A stretch of 64,000 nucleotides of DNA from an uncultured Clostridia bacterium (GTDB lineage: Bacteria > Bacillota > Clostridia > Christensenellales > Borkfalkiaceae). Below, piece after piece: positions 24,825 to 34,060 of this stretch. The DNA lies in contig CAKQWM010000003.1 in the NCBI GenBank assembly GCA_934278995.1, positions 62,001 through 126,000 on the forward strand, in the 5' to 3' direction. A model generated the notes under the pieces. That model was not told the origin of the DNA. It searched no databases and saw only the letters and a list, made by a program, of their open reading frames with translations. Position numbers and translations under genes: made by a program. Numbering within the stretch: position 1 is the stretch's first letter; every line of letters begins with the position of its first letter.

Positions 24825-27455
24825 TCAGTTAAGATAGTCGTTGAGATTTTCTTGGATTTTCTGTTTTAACTCAACGTATTTTTCAAGTTTCTTTCTTTCG
24901 TTTTCCACTAAGTCCTTAGGGGCTTTCGAGATAAACCCGGGATTATTTAATTTACCGTTTGCTCTTGCGATTTCTTCATCCGCTTTGATAAGTTCGTTTT
25001 TAAGCCTCTCGATTTCCGAATCGATATCGACGAGTTCTCCTAACGGAATATATAATTCAAAACCGTTTAAAACCTGCGTAACGACTTTTTCGGTTAATTC
25101 TTCCTTTGCGCCGATTTTCGTAATCGCTTCTACGCCCGCAAGTTTTTTAATAAGATCGCCGCAATCGGTAAGCAGTTTATTGTTTTCGGTTATTACGAAC
25201 AAATCAACCTTTTTGGATGCAGCCGCGCCCGTTTTGGATTTGATTTGACGTACTGCTTTAATGATATCCATAACCGAATTCATCTTATCGAGGTCTTTTT
25301 TGTAATTACGCTTTATATTGTACTTGGGATATTCGGAAATCATGATGCTTCCGCTTGTGGTAGGTATATACGAATAAATTTCTTCGGTTACGAAAGGAAT
25401 AAACGGATGTAACAATTTAAGGGTTTCGGTTAAAACGTAAATAAGAACGGAAATGGTTTTCTGTTTTTTCTTTTCGTCGTTGCCGTATAAAGCGGACTTA
25501 CAGAGTTCGATATACCAGTCGCAAAAGTCGTACCAGACAAAATCGTGTAGCGTTGAAAGCGCAACGCCTAATTCGTACTTGTTCATATTAACCGTAACGT
25601 CTTTAATACACGCGTTAAGTTTCGATAAAATCCACTTATCTTTAAGTTCGGGTTTTATTTGATCTACAGGAAGAATTTCAACGTTTTCGGCGTTCATCAG
25701 AACGAACCTCGAAGCGTTCCAGACTTTATTTATAAAGTTGCGCGAACTTTCGCATTTTTCGGTTGAAAATCTTATATCGCTACCCGCGGCAACACCCGAA
25801 ACGAGCGAAAAACGCAAGGTGTCCGCTCCGTATTCGCCGATAACTTTTAAAGGATCTACGCCGTTTCCTAATGATTTACTCATTTTTCTGCCTTTGTCGT
25901 CCCTGACAAGACCGTGTATAACAACGTCCTTAAAAGGAATCCTTCCCATGTGTTCAAGCCCGCTGAAAATCATTCTTGCAACCCAGAAAAAGATTATATC
26001 GTAACCCGTAACCAAAACGTCGGTAGGATAAAAATATCTTAAATCGTCCGTATTGTCGGGATAGCCGAGCGTAGAAAAGGGCCAGAGAGCCGAACTGAAC
26101 CAGGTGTCCAGAACGTCGGGATCCTGATGAATACGAGTACTGCCACATTTACTACATTTCTCAGGAGCGTCTTTTAAAACCATGGTTTCTCCGCAGTCTT
26201 CGCAATAATATACGGGAATACGATGCCCCCACCAGAGTTGACGGGAAATACACCAGTCTTTGATGTTTTCCATCCAGTTATAATAAATCTTCGTGAATCT
26301 TTCGGGAATGAATCTTATAGACTTATTTTTAACCGCCGTGATTGCCGGTTTTGCGAGAGAATCCATTTTTACAAACCATTGCTTGGAAACGATAGGTTCT
26401 ACGCTTGAACCGCAACGATAACAATGCCCCACGTTATGAGTGTGGGGTTCTATTTTAGATAAAACGCCGAGCGCTTTCAAATCATTTACTATTTGCTTAC
26501 GGCACTCGAATCTGTCAAGCCCCTGATATTTGCATGCTTTTTCGTTCATTGTGCCGTCGTCGTTCATAACCCGTATTACTTCGAGGTTATGACGCAAACC
26601 GACTTCAAAGTCGTTCGGATCGTGCGCGGGAGTAATTTTAACGGCGCCCGTTCCGAAATCGAGTGCGACGTAATCATCCGCAACGACCGGTATTTCCCTT
26701 CCGACTACAGGCAAAATCAAAGTTTTACCTATAAAAGATTTAAAGCGTTTATCTTTAGGATTTACTGCAACAGCCGTATCGCCGAGCATGGTTTCGGGGC
26801 GAGTGGTCGCTACGGTCAGATGACCGCTTCCGTCTTTTAACGGGTAGTCGATATGCCAAAAGAAAGAGGGTTCTTCCTCGTACTCTACTTCGGCGTCGGA
26901 AAGCGCGGTCTTACAGGACGGACACCAGTTTATGATTTTGGAACCCTGATAAATCAAGCCTTTGTTATAAAGGTTTACGAATACTTCTTTAACGGCTTTG
27001 GAACAACGATCGTCCATAGTAAAAGCGAGCCTCGACCAGTCGCAGGACGAACCGAGACATTTTAACTGTTCGACGATTCTGCCGCCGTATTTTTCCTTCC
27101 AAGCCCAGGCGCGCTTCAAAAAACCTTCTCTGCCGACTTGTTCTTTAGTAAGTCCTTCTTCCGCTTTCATTAGTTCGACTATTTTTACTTCGGTGGCAAT
27201 GGAGGCGTGGTCCGTCCCGGGAAGCCATAAAGTTTCATAGCCTTGCATACGTTTAAATCTCACGACGGTGTCTTGTAAAGTTTCGTCAAGCGCATGCCCG
27301 ATATGCAATTGTCCGGTTATGTTCGGCGGGGGTATAACGACCGTAAACGGCACCTTATCCGGATTGACTTTTGCTTTAAAATAACCGTTGTTTTCCCAAG
27401 TATTGTAAATTTGCTTTTCGAATTCGTTAGGATTATAAGTCTTTTGCATATCCAT
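24825..27455 (-). CDS. valS: Valyl-tRNA synthetase
   Basis: 876 residues, normal length. Class I synthetase with HIGH motif (GQLHIGHALDETLQD), the CP1 editing domain (TVATTRPETMLGD), KMSKS (GRKMSKSLGNGVDP), anticodon-binding domain and the C-terminal tRNA-binding coiled coil (from about residue 805). It charges tRNA-Val and edits mischarged threonine. Start at ATG 27455, with AGGAAG nine bases upstream; an ATG two codons later is also possible. There is no T-box leader in the short upstream region, so T-box control is excluded here. Confidence 0.97.
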   Translation of the reverse strand: MDMQKTYNPNEFEKQIYNTWENNGYFKAKVNPDKVPFTVVIPPPNITGQLHIGHALDETLQDTVVRFKRMQGYETLWLPGTDHASIATEVKIVELMKAEEGLTKEQVGREGFLKRAWAWKEKYGGRIVEQLKCLGSSCDWSRLAFTMDDRCSKAVKEVFVNLYNKGLIYQGSKIINWCPSCKTALSDAEVEYEEEPSFFWHIDYPLKDGSGHLTVATTRPETMLGDTAVAVNPKDKRFKSFIGKTLILPVVGREIPVVADDYVALDFGTGAVKITPAHDPNDFEVGLRHNLEVIRVMNDDGTMNEKACKYQGLDRFECRKQIVNDLKALGVLSKIEPHTHNVGHCYRCGSSVEPIVSKQWFVKMDSLAKPAITAVKNKSIRFIPERFTKIYYNWMENIKDWCISRQLWWGHRIPVYYCEDCGETMVLKDAPEKCSKCGSTRIHQDPDVLDTWFSSALWPFSTLGYPDNTDDLRYFYPTDVLVTGYDIIFFWVARMIFSGLEHMGRIPFKDVVIHGLVRDDKGRKMSKSLGNGVDPLKVIGEYGADTLRFSLVSGVAAGSDIRFSTEKCESSRNFINKVWNASRFVLMNAENVEILPVDQIKPELKDKWILSKLNACIKDVTVNMNKYELGVALSTLHDFVWYDFCDWYIELCKSALYGNDEKKKQKTISVLIYVLTETLKLLHPFIPFVTEEIYSYIPTTSGSIMISEYPKYNIKRNYKKDLDKMNSVMDIIKAVRQIKSKTGAAASKKVDLFVITENNKLLTDCGDLIKKLAGVEAITKIGAKEELTEKVVTQVLNGFELYIPLGELVDIDSEIERLKNELIKADEEIARANGKLNNPGFISKAPKDLVENERKKLEKYVELKQKIQENLNDYLN

Positions 27456-27593
27456 AATCTAAATCTTCCTGTTAACTACAAATAAATTAGTTATATTATA
27501 TATTACGCTTTGATTTTTGTCAAACCGCGTTCGCCATATACTCGAAAATAAAAGTATATTTTTATATCGCACTATTTATCTTTTCGGCATACC

Positions 27594-27599
27594 TATAAT
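27594..27599 (+). promoter_or_regulatory. Possible -10 box of the ABC transporter operon
   Basis: TATAAT 31 bases before the lipoprotein ATG at 27625; the -35 region is poor. The divergent valS gene is upstream. Confidence 0.35.
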
Positions 27600-27624
27600 A
27601 ATACCGACTGTTTTAAGGAGTAAA

Positions 27625-28623
27625 ATGAAAAAAGTCATAGCGTTCGTTTTAATAGTTTCGATACTGTTTGCCGTCGGCGGGTGTACCGAAAAAACAAATA
27701 AAACGGAAATTAAAATCAACGAAGTAACTCATTCTATTTTTTACGCGCCGTTTTACGTTGCTATAGAAGGCGGTTTTTTTGAAAAAGAAGGTTTGAAAAT
27801 ATCGCTGACAAACGGCGGAGGTTCCGACGCTTCTATGACAGCGCTGTTGTCGAATAATTGCGATATCGCGCTATTAGGTCCCGAAACGGGCATTTATACG
27901 GCGATAGGCGGCGCAAAAGATTTGCCGGTAATTTTCGCGCAACTGACGAAACGGGACGGTTCGTTTCTGATGGCGAGAAATCCTGTGAGCGATTTTGACT
28001 GGAAAACACTTAAAAATAAAGAAATTATCGCCGGAAGACGCGGCGGAAGCCCTGCAATGTCGTTGCAATACGCTCTTAATAAAAACGGACTTATCGACGG
28101 TAAAAACGTAAAATTAAATTACGACGTTCAGTTTAACCTTACCGCCGCGGCGTTTATAGCGGGTACCGGCGATTACGTTACAATGTTTGAACCGACCGCT
28201 TCCGAGTATCAAAGACAAAATAAAGCCTATATCGTAGCAAGCGTCGGCAAAGAATCCGGAGAAATTCCTTTTACTTGCTTTATGGCGAAAAAAAGTTATC
28301 TCAAAAACAACGAAGAAATTATAAAAAAATTCACATCCGCAATGTTTAAAGCCATAAAATATATTAGGGAAACGGATACGCGGAAAATAGCGAATATACT
28401 TGTTAAATCCTTCCCTTCTACCGAACTGAGTTCGGTTACGGATTCACTTGATTCATACTTAAAAATCGACGCCTGGCAAAATGACCTGATGCTTAAAAAG
28501 GAGGCATTCGAGCGTTTGCAGGACGTTATGGAAAACGCAGGAGAATTGTCAAAAAGAGTTTCGTACGAAACTATAACCGACAACAGAATTACCGAAGAAA
28601 CGTATAAAGAAATCTTCGCATAA
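27625..28623 (+). CDS. ABC transporter substrate-binding lipoprotein, NMT1/SsuA-like
   Basis: 332 residues from ATG 27625, chosen for the AAGGAG site at 27615-27620 and because it yields a proper lipoprotein signal peptide (MKKVIAFVLIVSILFAVGGC, Cys20). The frame is open further upstream but those residues are not signal-like. The mature protein is a type II binding protein of the NMT1/THI5 and SsuA/TauA group: HSIFYAPFYVAIEGGFF, GGSDASMTALLSNNCDIALLGPE, then GRRGGSPAM. Ligands in the family are thiamin pyrimidine precursors, sulfonates, nitrate and similar; none is indicated here, and there is no TPP riboswitch. Operon with an ATPase and a permease. Confidence 0.88.
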   Translation: MKKVIAFVLIVSILFAVGGCTEKTNKTEIKINEVTHSIFYAPFYVAIEGGFFEKEGLKISLTNGGGSDASMTALLSNNCDIALLGPETGIYTAIGGAKDLPVIFAQLTKRDGSFLMARNPVSDFDWKTLKNKEIIAGRRGGSPAMSLQYALNKNGLIDGKNVKLNYDVQFNLTAAAFIAGTGDYVTMFEPTASEYQRQNKAYIVASVGKESGEIPFTCFMAKKSYLKNNEEIIKKFTSAMFKAIKYIRETDTRKIANILVKSFPSTELSSVTDSLDSYLKIDAWQNDLMLKKEAFERLQDVMENAGELSKRVSYETITDNRITEETYKEIFA

Positions 28624-28629
28624 AACGTT

Positions 28630-28659
28630 GACCTGCCAAAATTTTTGGCAGGTCTTTTT
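28630..28659 (+). terminator. Intercistronic hairpin with U-tract between binding protein and ATPase genes
   Basis: GACCTGCCAAAA pairs with TTTTGGCAGGTC (12 bases per arm, one central base), followed by CTTTTT. It stands between the stop at 28623 and the ATPase start at 28670. Likely a partial terminator that gives more binding protein than membrane components. Confidence 0.75.
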
Positions 28660-28669
28660 CGAGGTCATA

Positions 28670-29425
28670 ATGGAACCATTACTTAAACTTGAAAACGCAA
28701 CCTTAACTTACCACACAAAAACGGACGAAACTTTGGCTGTTTACAATCTTACTTTTTCGGTCTGTGAAAATCAATTCGTGGCGCTTATCGGTCCTTCGGG
28801 ATGCGGAAAAACGAGCATACTATCTCTTATCTCCGGCTTGTTGAAAAAATCCGAAGGTTCTGTTAAACTGAACGGAAAAGAAATAACGAAGCCGGACGAC
28901 AAAATCGGGTATATGTTGCAAAAAGATCAATTATTCCCTTGGCTTACTATTGAGCAAAATGCGTGTATTCCTTTAATTATTAAAAACATAAAAACTCGAA
29001 AAAACGTTGATTATATCAACGATTTATTAAAAAAGTACGGGCTGTGGGAATTTAGAAAATATTACCCCGATCAACTTTCCGGAGGTATGCGTCAAAGGGT
29101 TGCGCTTATAAGAACGTTGTCGGCAAAACCCGAACTTTTGCTACTTGACGAACCCTTTTCCGCGCTCGATTATCAGACGAGAATCACGGTTTGCGACGAC
29201 GTACTCGGTATGATCAAAGCCGAAAACAAAACGGCAATTCTGGTTACGCACGATATTTCGGAAGCAATCTCGCTTTCCGACGTCATTATAGTATTGACAA
29301 AAAGACCTGCAACAGTAAAAACAATTCATAAACTGAATTTCGATAAATCGCTTTCCCCTCTTAAGCGTCGGGAAGATAAAAAATTTTCATCCTGGTTTGA
29401 ATTATTATGGAAGGAGTTGAACTGA
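28670..29425 (+). CDS. ABC transporter ATP-binding protein, SsuB/TauB-like
   Basis: 251 residues from ATG 28670, with GAGGT upstream; an in-frame TTG at 28628 lies in the terminator hairpin and is rejected. Walker A GPSGCGKTS, Q-loop GYMLQKDQLFPW, signature LSGGMRQRVAL, Walker B LLLLDEPFSALD and H-loop VTHDISEA. It energises import with the downstream permease. This subfamily serves nitrate, sulfonate, taurine and thiamin-precursor importers. The start of the permease gene follows immediately. Confidence 0.92.
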   Translation: MEPLLKLENATLTYHTKTDETLAVYNLTFSVCENQFVALIGPSGCGKTSILSLISGLLKKSEGSVKLNGKEITKPDDKIGYMLQKDQLFPWLTIEQNACIPLIIKNIKTRKNVDYINDLLKKYGLWEFRKYYPDQLSGGMRQRVALIRTLSAKPELLLLDEPFSALDYQTRITVCDDVLGMIKAENKTAILVTHDISEAISLSDVIIVLTKRPATVKTIHKLNFDKSLSPLKRREDKKFSSWFELLWKELN

Positions 29426-29426
29426 A

Positions 29427-30233
29427 ATGAGCGACAAGTTATATTCCAGAGAACACGCCTTATACGTTAACAGATTAAAGAGAATTAAATTCTGCGTATC
29501 AGCCACTCAGATATCGGTTCTGATACTCTTTATCGCCTTATGGGAAGTTCTGACCGTCACCGGCGTAATAGACAGTTTTTTATTCAGTAGTCCCGACAGA
29601 ATCGCCATGACCGTATATTCGCTTTTTAAAAGCGGCGAATTGCTTACCCACGTCGGCACTACTTTGTTTGAAACGCTGATCGGCTTCGTTACCGCAACGA
29701 TTTTCGGAAGCACGGTCGCAATTATATTCTGGTGGTCTGATTTTTTGCGAAAAGTTTTTGAGCCGTACGTCGTGGTCTTGAACAGTCTTCCGAAAATCGC
29801 TTTGGGACCGTTAATCATAATATGGTTCGGCGCGGGTACGGGCGCTATAATTTTTATGACTTTTCTGGTAACGGTCATAGTTACGATTATAAATATGTAC
29901 GCAGGGTTTGCCGAAGTCGATAACGATAAGATTTTTCTGTTGAAATCGATGGGTGCAACGAAAAAACAATTATTTATATATCTTGTCATGCCCTCTTCCG
30001 TACCGACTCTGGTATCTACGCTCAAAATAAACGTGGGTATGAGTTGGATAGGCTCTATTATGGGCGAATATCTCGTATCCAAACAAGGTATAGGATATCT
30101 TATAGTTTACGGCGGGCAGGTTTTTAAACTCGATTTAGTTATGACGGGAACCGTCATTTTGTGTTTTTTAGCGGGATTGATGTATTTTTCCGTTGCGCTT
30201 TTGGAAAGAAAAATCGCTCGAAAGCGTAAATAA
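29427..30233 (+). CDS. ABC transporter permease, SsuC/TauC-like
   Basis: 268 residues with about six membrane helices and the cytoplasmic coupling motif of binding-protein-dependent permeases (VDNDKIFLLKSMGATKKQLF, then LVMPSSVPTLV). LPKIALGPLIIIWFG and the MGEYLV block match the SsuC/TauC group. It starts next to the ATPase stop. The last 80 bases overlap, tail to tail, the 3' end of the minus-strand gene at 30154-31149. Confidence 0.92.
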   Translation: MSDKLYSREHALYVNRLKRIKFCVSATQISVLILFIALWEVLTVTGVIDSFLFSSPDRIAMTVYSLFKSGELLTHVGTTLFETLIGFVTATIFGSTVAIIFWWSDFLRKVFEPYVVVLNSLPKIALGPLIIIWFGAGTGAIIFMTFLVTVIVTIINMYAGFAEVDNDKIFLLKSMGATKKQLFIYLVMPSSVPTLVSTLKINVGMSWIGSIMGEYLVSKQGIGYLIVYGGQVFKLDLVMTGTVILCFLAGLMYFSVALLERKIARKRK

Positions 30234-31149
30234 GTATCACTGCAAAATTTACAATGCCCATAACGGGATAAACGTCGGAAATTATCTTTTGAAATCCTAT
30301 TTTGGAAAAAGCAAACATGCCTACTGTCAACAATATTTTAAGCAAAACCCCTCGCTTAGAGTAATCGAAATAATTAAAAACCGCAAAATGCGCTCCGAGT
30401 AACGTCGTTAAGATTCCCGCAAATAATACGAAAACGTAAATTATATAAGCCGTCTTGTTTTCTTTTAAAATTTGCAATACGGGAAGATCGGACACGATTT
30501 TTAAATTGCAGACGCAGGAATATATCATATAAACGAGGACGGAAACTACGAACGCCGAAAAAATTGCCGAAATAAACGAAACTTTGCGGTCTTCGGCTTC
30601 TCCGAGATTGACCATTACCGGCATAGCAAGAAAAAGATTTAATCCGCCGTAAGAAGCAAGTTTATATAAATTAACGCCGAAACCGTTTCCGGATGTGTCG
30701 GAATACGGTATAAAAACTAAAACTACTATAACGATTATCATCGCAGGAACCAGAATCGTGTTTACGATTTTGAGCCATCTCTTACCGCCGAACATGACAA
30801 AGGTCGAAAATATAACGGTGATAAGTGAAAACGGTTGAAATTTGTACGATGCGGGCAAGATGAGAAGAAAAAGCGAATCGACGGCGGAAAGCATACCGCT
30901 TGCGATTATAAAATTACCTATTATAAACAAAGGCTTTGTATAACCGAATAAACGACATTCGTTTTTTAAATCAAACCTGAGCGAAAAATATAAAACCGAC
31001 GAAAACATAATAAATAAAATCGTCGAAACAAGATATATATTTTGCCCGTAAAAAAATTCGTATATTTCTTTACCGCTGACAAAACCCGCGCCTAAAATAG
31101 CGCCGATAATAACAAAAGCGATTTTTAAAGATCTTATCAACGTTTTCAT
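30154..31149 (-). CDS. YkvI-like membrane protein (APC-superfamily transporter-like)
   Basis: 331 residues with about ten hydrophobic helices. The N-terminal IIGAILGAGFVSGKEIYEFF matches the unwound first helix of the YkvI family, distant relatives of amino-acid/sodium symporters. Substrate unknown. The C-terminal tail (AFERFFFPKAQRKNTSIPLKNTK) lies in the 80 bases overlapping the ABC permease gene on the other strand. An in-frame stop before that overlap was not seen, so the overlap is real unless there is a sequencing error. Confidence 0.8.
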   Translation of the reverse strand: MKTLIRSLKIAFVIIGAILGAGFVSGKEIYEFFYGQNIYLVSTILFIMFSSVLYFSLRFDLKNECRLFGYTKPLFIIGNFIIASGMLSAVDSLFLLILPASYKFQPFSLITVIFSTFVMFGGKRWLKIVNTILVPAMIIVIVVLVFIPYSDTSGNGFGVNLYKLASYGGLNLFLAMPVMVNLGEAEDRKVSFISAIFSAFVVSVLVYMIYSCVCNLKIVSDLPVLQILKENKTAYIIYVFVLFAGILTTLLGAHFAVFNYFDYSKRGVLLKILLTVGMFAFSKIGFQKIISDVYPVMGIVNFAVILIYAFERFFFPKAQRKNTSIPLKNTK

Positions 31150-31318
31150 CTTTATATTATATTTTCTGCGCGAAACAATTATAAGATAATAATTTCAAAA
31201 ACGTAAAAAATATAAAAATTCGGCTTACAATCTGTTATTTTTAAAATTATTATGTTTGTCGTAATTGATTTTGAAATAGTCGTTAATTACTAAGAACGCG
31301 ACAAAAAAACTATAAAAT

Positions 31319-31357
31319 AAAAAGCGCGCCCCTAAGTATTATAAAAGCAAGGGGCGC
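31319..31357 (-). terminator. Terminator after the CDF transporter gene
   Basis: GCGCCCCT (31326-31333) pairs with AGGGGCGC (31350-31357); on the minus strand a T-run follows. About 25 bases past the stop at 31383. Confidence 0.8.
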
Positions 31358-31382
31358 TTTTCATCGTGAAAAACTTCTTAAT

Positions 31383-32561
31383 TTATATAAACGATTTTTC
31401 GATTTTAATAACGGCTGAAGTATTGACGAAGTTTTCGGAAATAAGATTTTCAAGTCTGTATTTAACCGCCTCGTCGTTCATTTTCAAATCATGCGGTATA
31501 ACCGCATCGAATATATATTTCGTGTACGCGGGACCTTGAACCATTCTGAAATCATGAACCGTAATTCTTTCGTCAACTTCTTTAACGATTTTGGAAACGG
31601 CGATTCTCGCCTCGGTAACTTTTTCGTCGCTCGTACAAATGGGATCAAGGTGAATAATTGAAACGCAACCGAGTTTTTTGTCGAGTTCCGTCATAGCGCC
31701 GTCTATAACGTCGTGCAGATGATAAATATCCTGATCCCCCGATACTTCTGCGTGAAGCGAAATCATAAATCTGCCCGGTCCGTAATCATGCACGACCAAA
31801 TCGTGAACGCCCACGATTTCTTTATGCGCTAACACTATCGAGTATATTTGATTTACCAACTCTTTATCGGGTTTTTTGCCTACAAGGTCGCCTACGGTAT
31901 CTTTAAACGAAGTTATACCTGCAAATACGATAAACAACGAAACAACCGCACCGCAATAACCGTCGAGGTTTAACCCGGTAAATTTGTAAATTATCGCGCA
32001 GATAAGAACGAGCGAAGTCGCAATTACGTCGGACAAACTGTCCGTGCCGACAGCCTTCATGGTGTTTGATTTGATTTTTTTACCGTAATAAACGTTGTAG
32101 ATTATCATATAAACCTTAACAAGAACGGTTAAAGCGATAATTACTAACGCCGTTACGTCGGAATATGCAGTCAAATCGGGTGAAACACCGTTGATTATGT
32201 TGGTAATAGAGTCTTTACACGCCAATATTCCGACGACGATAATAATATTTGATATTACGAGCGCGGAAATATACTCGAACCGCCCCATTCCGAACGGTCT
32301 TGAATCTGACGCTTTTTTCTGAGCGAACTTGAACCCGAAAAGAGATATGAGCGAGGAACCCGCATCGGATAAGTTGTTATAGGAATCCGCAATTATCGAC
32401 ACAGCCCCGCTGATAATACCTATAAACAATTTTACCGCAAACAGTAAAACGTTCAGGAGAATCCCCATGACGCTACAAAGTACGCCGTAGGCTCGCCTGA
32501 CGTCCGGATTTTTGTATTCCGCCCGATTTTTAATGAAAATTTTAGAAAGTAAATATATCAT
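31383..32561 (-). CDS. Cation diffusion facilitator (CDF) family transporter
   Basis: 392 residues. Six-helix CDF membrane domain with the metal site ADSYNNLSDAGSS in helix 2 and SLSDVIATS in helix 5, then the cytoplasmic CDF domain (VHDLVVHDYGPGRFMISLHAEV) and an additional C-terminal region. The family exports Zn, Mn, Fe, Co or Cd in exchange for protons; the DxxND-type site does not settle the metal. Helix 2 has Asn where many zinc exporters have His. No Shine-Dalgarno is seen; a perfect hairpin lies 17 bases upstream of the ATG. Confidence 0.92.
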   Translation of the reverse strand: MIYLLSKIFIKNRAEYKNPDVRRAYGVLCSVMGILLNVLLFAVKLFIGIISGAVSIIADSYNNLSDAGSSLISLFGFKFAQKKASDSRPFGMGRFEYISALVISNIIIVVGILACKDSITNIINGVSPDLTAYSDVTALVIIALTVLVKVYMIIYNVYYGKKIKSNTMKAVGTDSLSDVIATSLVLICAIIYKFTGLNLDGYCGAVVSLFIVFAGITSFKDTVGDLVGKKPDKELVNQIYSIVLAHKEIVGVHDLVVHDYGPGRFMISLHAEVSGDQDIYHLHDVIDGAMTELDKKLGCVSIIHLDPICTSDEKVTEARIAVSKIVKEVDERITVHDFRMVQGPAYTKYIFDAVIPHDLKMNDEAVKYRLENLISENFVNTSAVIKIEKSFI

Positions 32562-32577
32562 ATTCGCACATATTGCT

Positions 32578-32603
32578 AAGCGCGCAAGAGATTTTGCGCG
32601 CTT
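32578..32603 (-). other. Hairpin between pgi and the CDF transporter gene
   Basis: AAGCGCGCAA pairs with TTGCGCGCTT, loop of 6, no U-tract. It lies just upstream of the start at 32561, so it could influence translation or processing. Confidence 0.7.
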
Positions 32604-32628
32604 GAATTACGGATTTTGAATTTTAAAA

Positions 32629-34056
32629 TTAACAAACGTATTGCGGTTTCTTTTTAGGTGCGCTTTCGAGTTCTTTACGTTTATCCTCGTAGCCTTTTCT
32701 TCCGAACATCGCGTAAGTCGCGTTTTTGCCTTCCTCTACGCCGGGTTGATTAAACGTATCGATACCGAGCATTTCGCCTGCGTAAGCCGTGGCAAGTTCA
32801 AGCATGAACATAAATTCACCGAGCGTAAATTCGTTAATTTCGGGAAGATAAATAGTGTTATTCAGCCTGTTTTTACGGCAAAGAGCGTATTTGGTAGCCT
32901 TCATTTCGGTAGAAATCAGTTCGTTCATACTATGACCGCACAAGAAATTAACGTTCGGAAATTCTTCGCACCCGTCGGGAATAATCACTTCTTTACGATA
33001 TTCATCGACCGCAACGAAAGTAACGACTTTATCGAAAGGTCCCTCGGTGTAAAGTTGAACCTGACTGTGTTGATCGGTAACGCCCAAAGACTTAACGGGT
33101 GTCTGACCGGCAAAAACGGGTTCTCCTTTCTTGTTTACAGCCTTACCGAGGCTTTCCGCCCAAAGTTGACAATACCAGTCCGCCATAAATCTTAAACCGT
33201 CGGAATAAGGCATCATAACGGAAATATTTTTGCCCTTCTTGATTGCAACGTATTGCAAAAGAGCAAACGCCATTGCGGGGTTCTTTTTATAATCCGCTTT
33301 TGAACAAATTTTGTCCATATAAGCGGCGCCTTTCAGCATCGATTTGATATTAACGCCTAAAACCGCCGCGGGGAAAAGCCCTACGGGGCAAAGTTCGGAA
33401 AATCTTCCGCCGACGCTATCGGGTATGAATAACGTTTTCAGACCTTCTGTCTTTGCGATTTTTATAAGATTACCGCTGTTCTCGGAAGTGGTTGCGACAA
33501 CGTGATTTTTTGCATCGGCGCCGAATTTTTGTTTGAGCATATCCCAGACGATCAGATATTGTGACATGGTTTCGCTTGTCGAACCGCTCTTGGTTATTAC
33601 GTTAAACATGGTTTTTTCGGGTTCTATAACGTCGAACAAAGCCGCCATTCTTTCGGGATCGACGTTGTCTTCGACGTAGAACTTCGGACCGCCGCGTTTT
33701 CTGTCGGGTAAGTCGTTATAATGTAGGTGTTTAAGCGCCTGGAAAACCGCTATGGGACCCAACGCGCTTCCGCCGATGCCGAGAACGACGAAGTATTTAA
33801 AATTCTTTCTTACGGTTTTTGCGGTTTCTAAAATTTCTTCTACGACTTCGTTCTGATTATACGGAAGTTCCGTCCAGCCCATCATGCCGGTTCCGCGGTT
33901 TTTGTTTACCGTTTCAAAAGACGTTTTTACAAGTTCGGAATAATTTTTTAACTCCTTTTCGGTAAAACCTTCTTTTTCGCCGACAAATTCGCTCATCATA
34001 TTGTTATAATCGAATCTTAAGCGAAGTTGTTCGTTGGTTTTTCTTTTTTCTGCCAT
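32629..34056 (-). CDS. pgi: Glucose-6-phosphate isomerase
   Basis: 475 residues. Interconverts glucose-6-phosphate and fructose-6-phosphate in glycolysis and gluconeogenesis. Seen: LGIGGSALGP, the phosphate-binding NVITKSGSTSETM with VVATTSENSGNL, GGRFSELCPVGLFPAAV, and GVTDQHSQVQLYTEGP with the catalytic His. A GAGGAT ribosome site precedes the ATG. The TIM-barrel gene upstream ends 4 bases before this start, so they form one transcript. Confidence 0.96.
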   Translation of the reverse strand: MAEKRKTNEQLRLRFDYNNMMSEFVGEKEGFTEKELKNYSELVKTSFETVNKNRGTGMMGWTELPYNQNEVVEEILETAKTVRKNFKYFVVLGIGGSALGPIAVFQALKHLHYNDLPDRKRGGPKFYVEDNVDPERMAALFDVIEPEKTMFNVITKSGSTSETMSQYLIVWDMLKQKFGADAKNHVVATTSENSGNLIKIAKTEGLKTLFIPDSVGGRFSELCPVGLFPAAVLGVNIKSMLKGAAYMDKICSKADYKKNPAMAFALLQYVAIKKGKNISVMMPYSDGLRFMADWYCQLWAESLGKAVNKKGEPVFAGQTPVKSLGVTDQHSQVQLYTEGPFDKVVTFVAVDEYRKEVIIPDGCEEFPNVNFLCGHSMNELISTEMKATKYALCRKNRLNNTIYLPEINEFTLGEFMFMLELATAYAGEMLGIDTFNQPGVEEGKNATYAMFGRKGYEDKRKELESAPKKKPQYVC

Positions 34057-34060
34057 TTAT

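Noticed and set aside
27456..27624. T-box leader for valS or TPP riboswitch for the ABC operon
   Set aside because: The spacer is short and lacks the T-box AGGGUGGNACCGCG motif and the TPP CUGAGA core on either strand.
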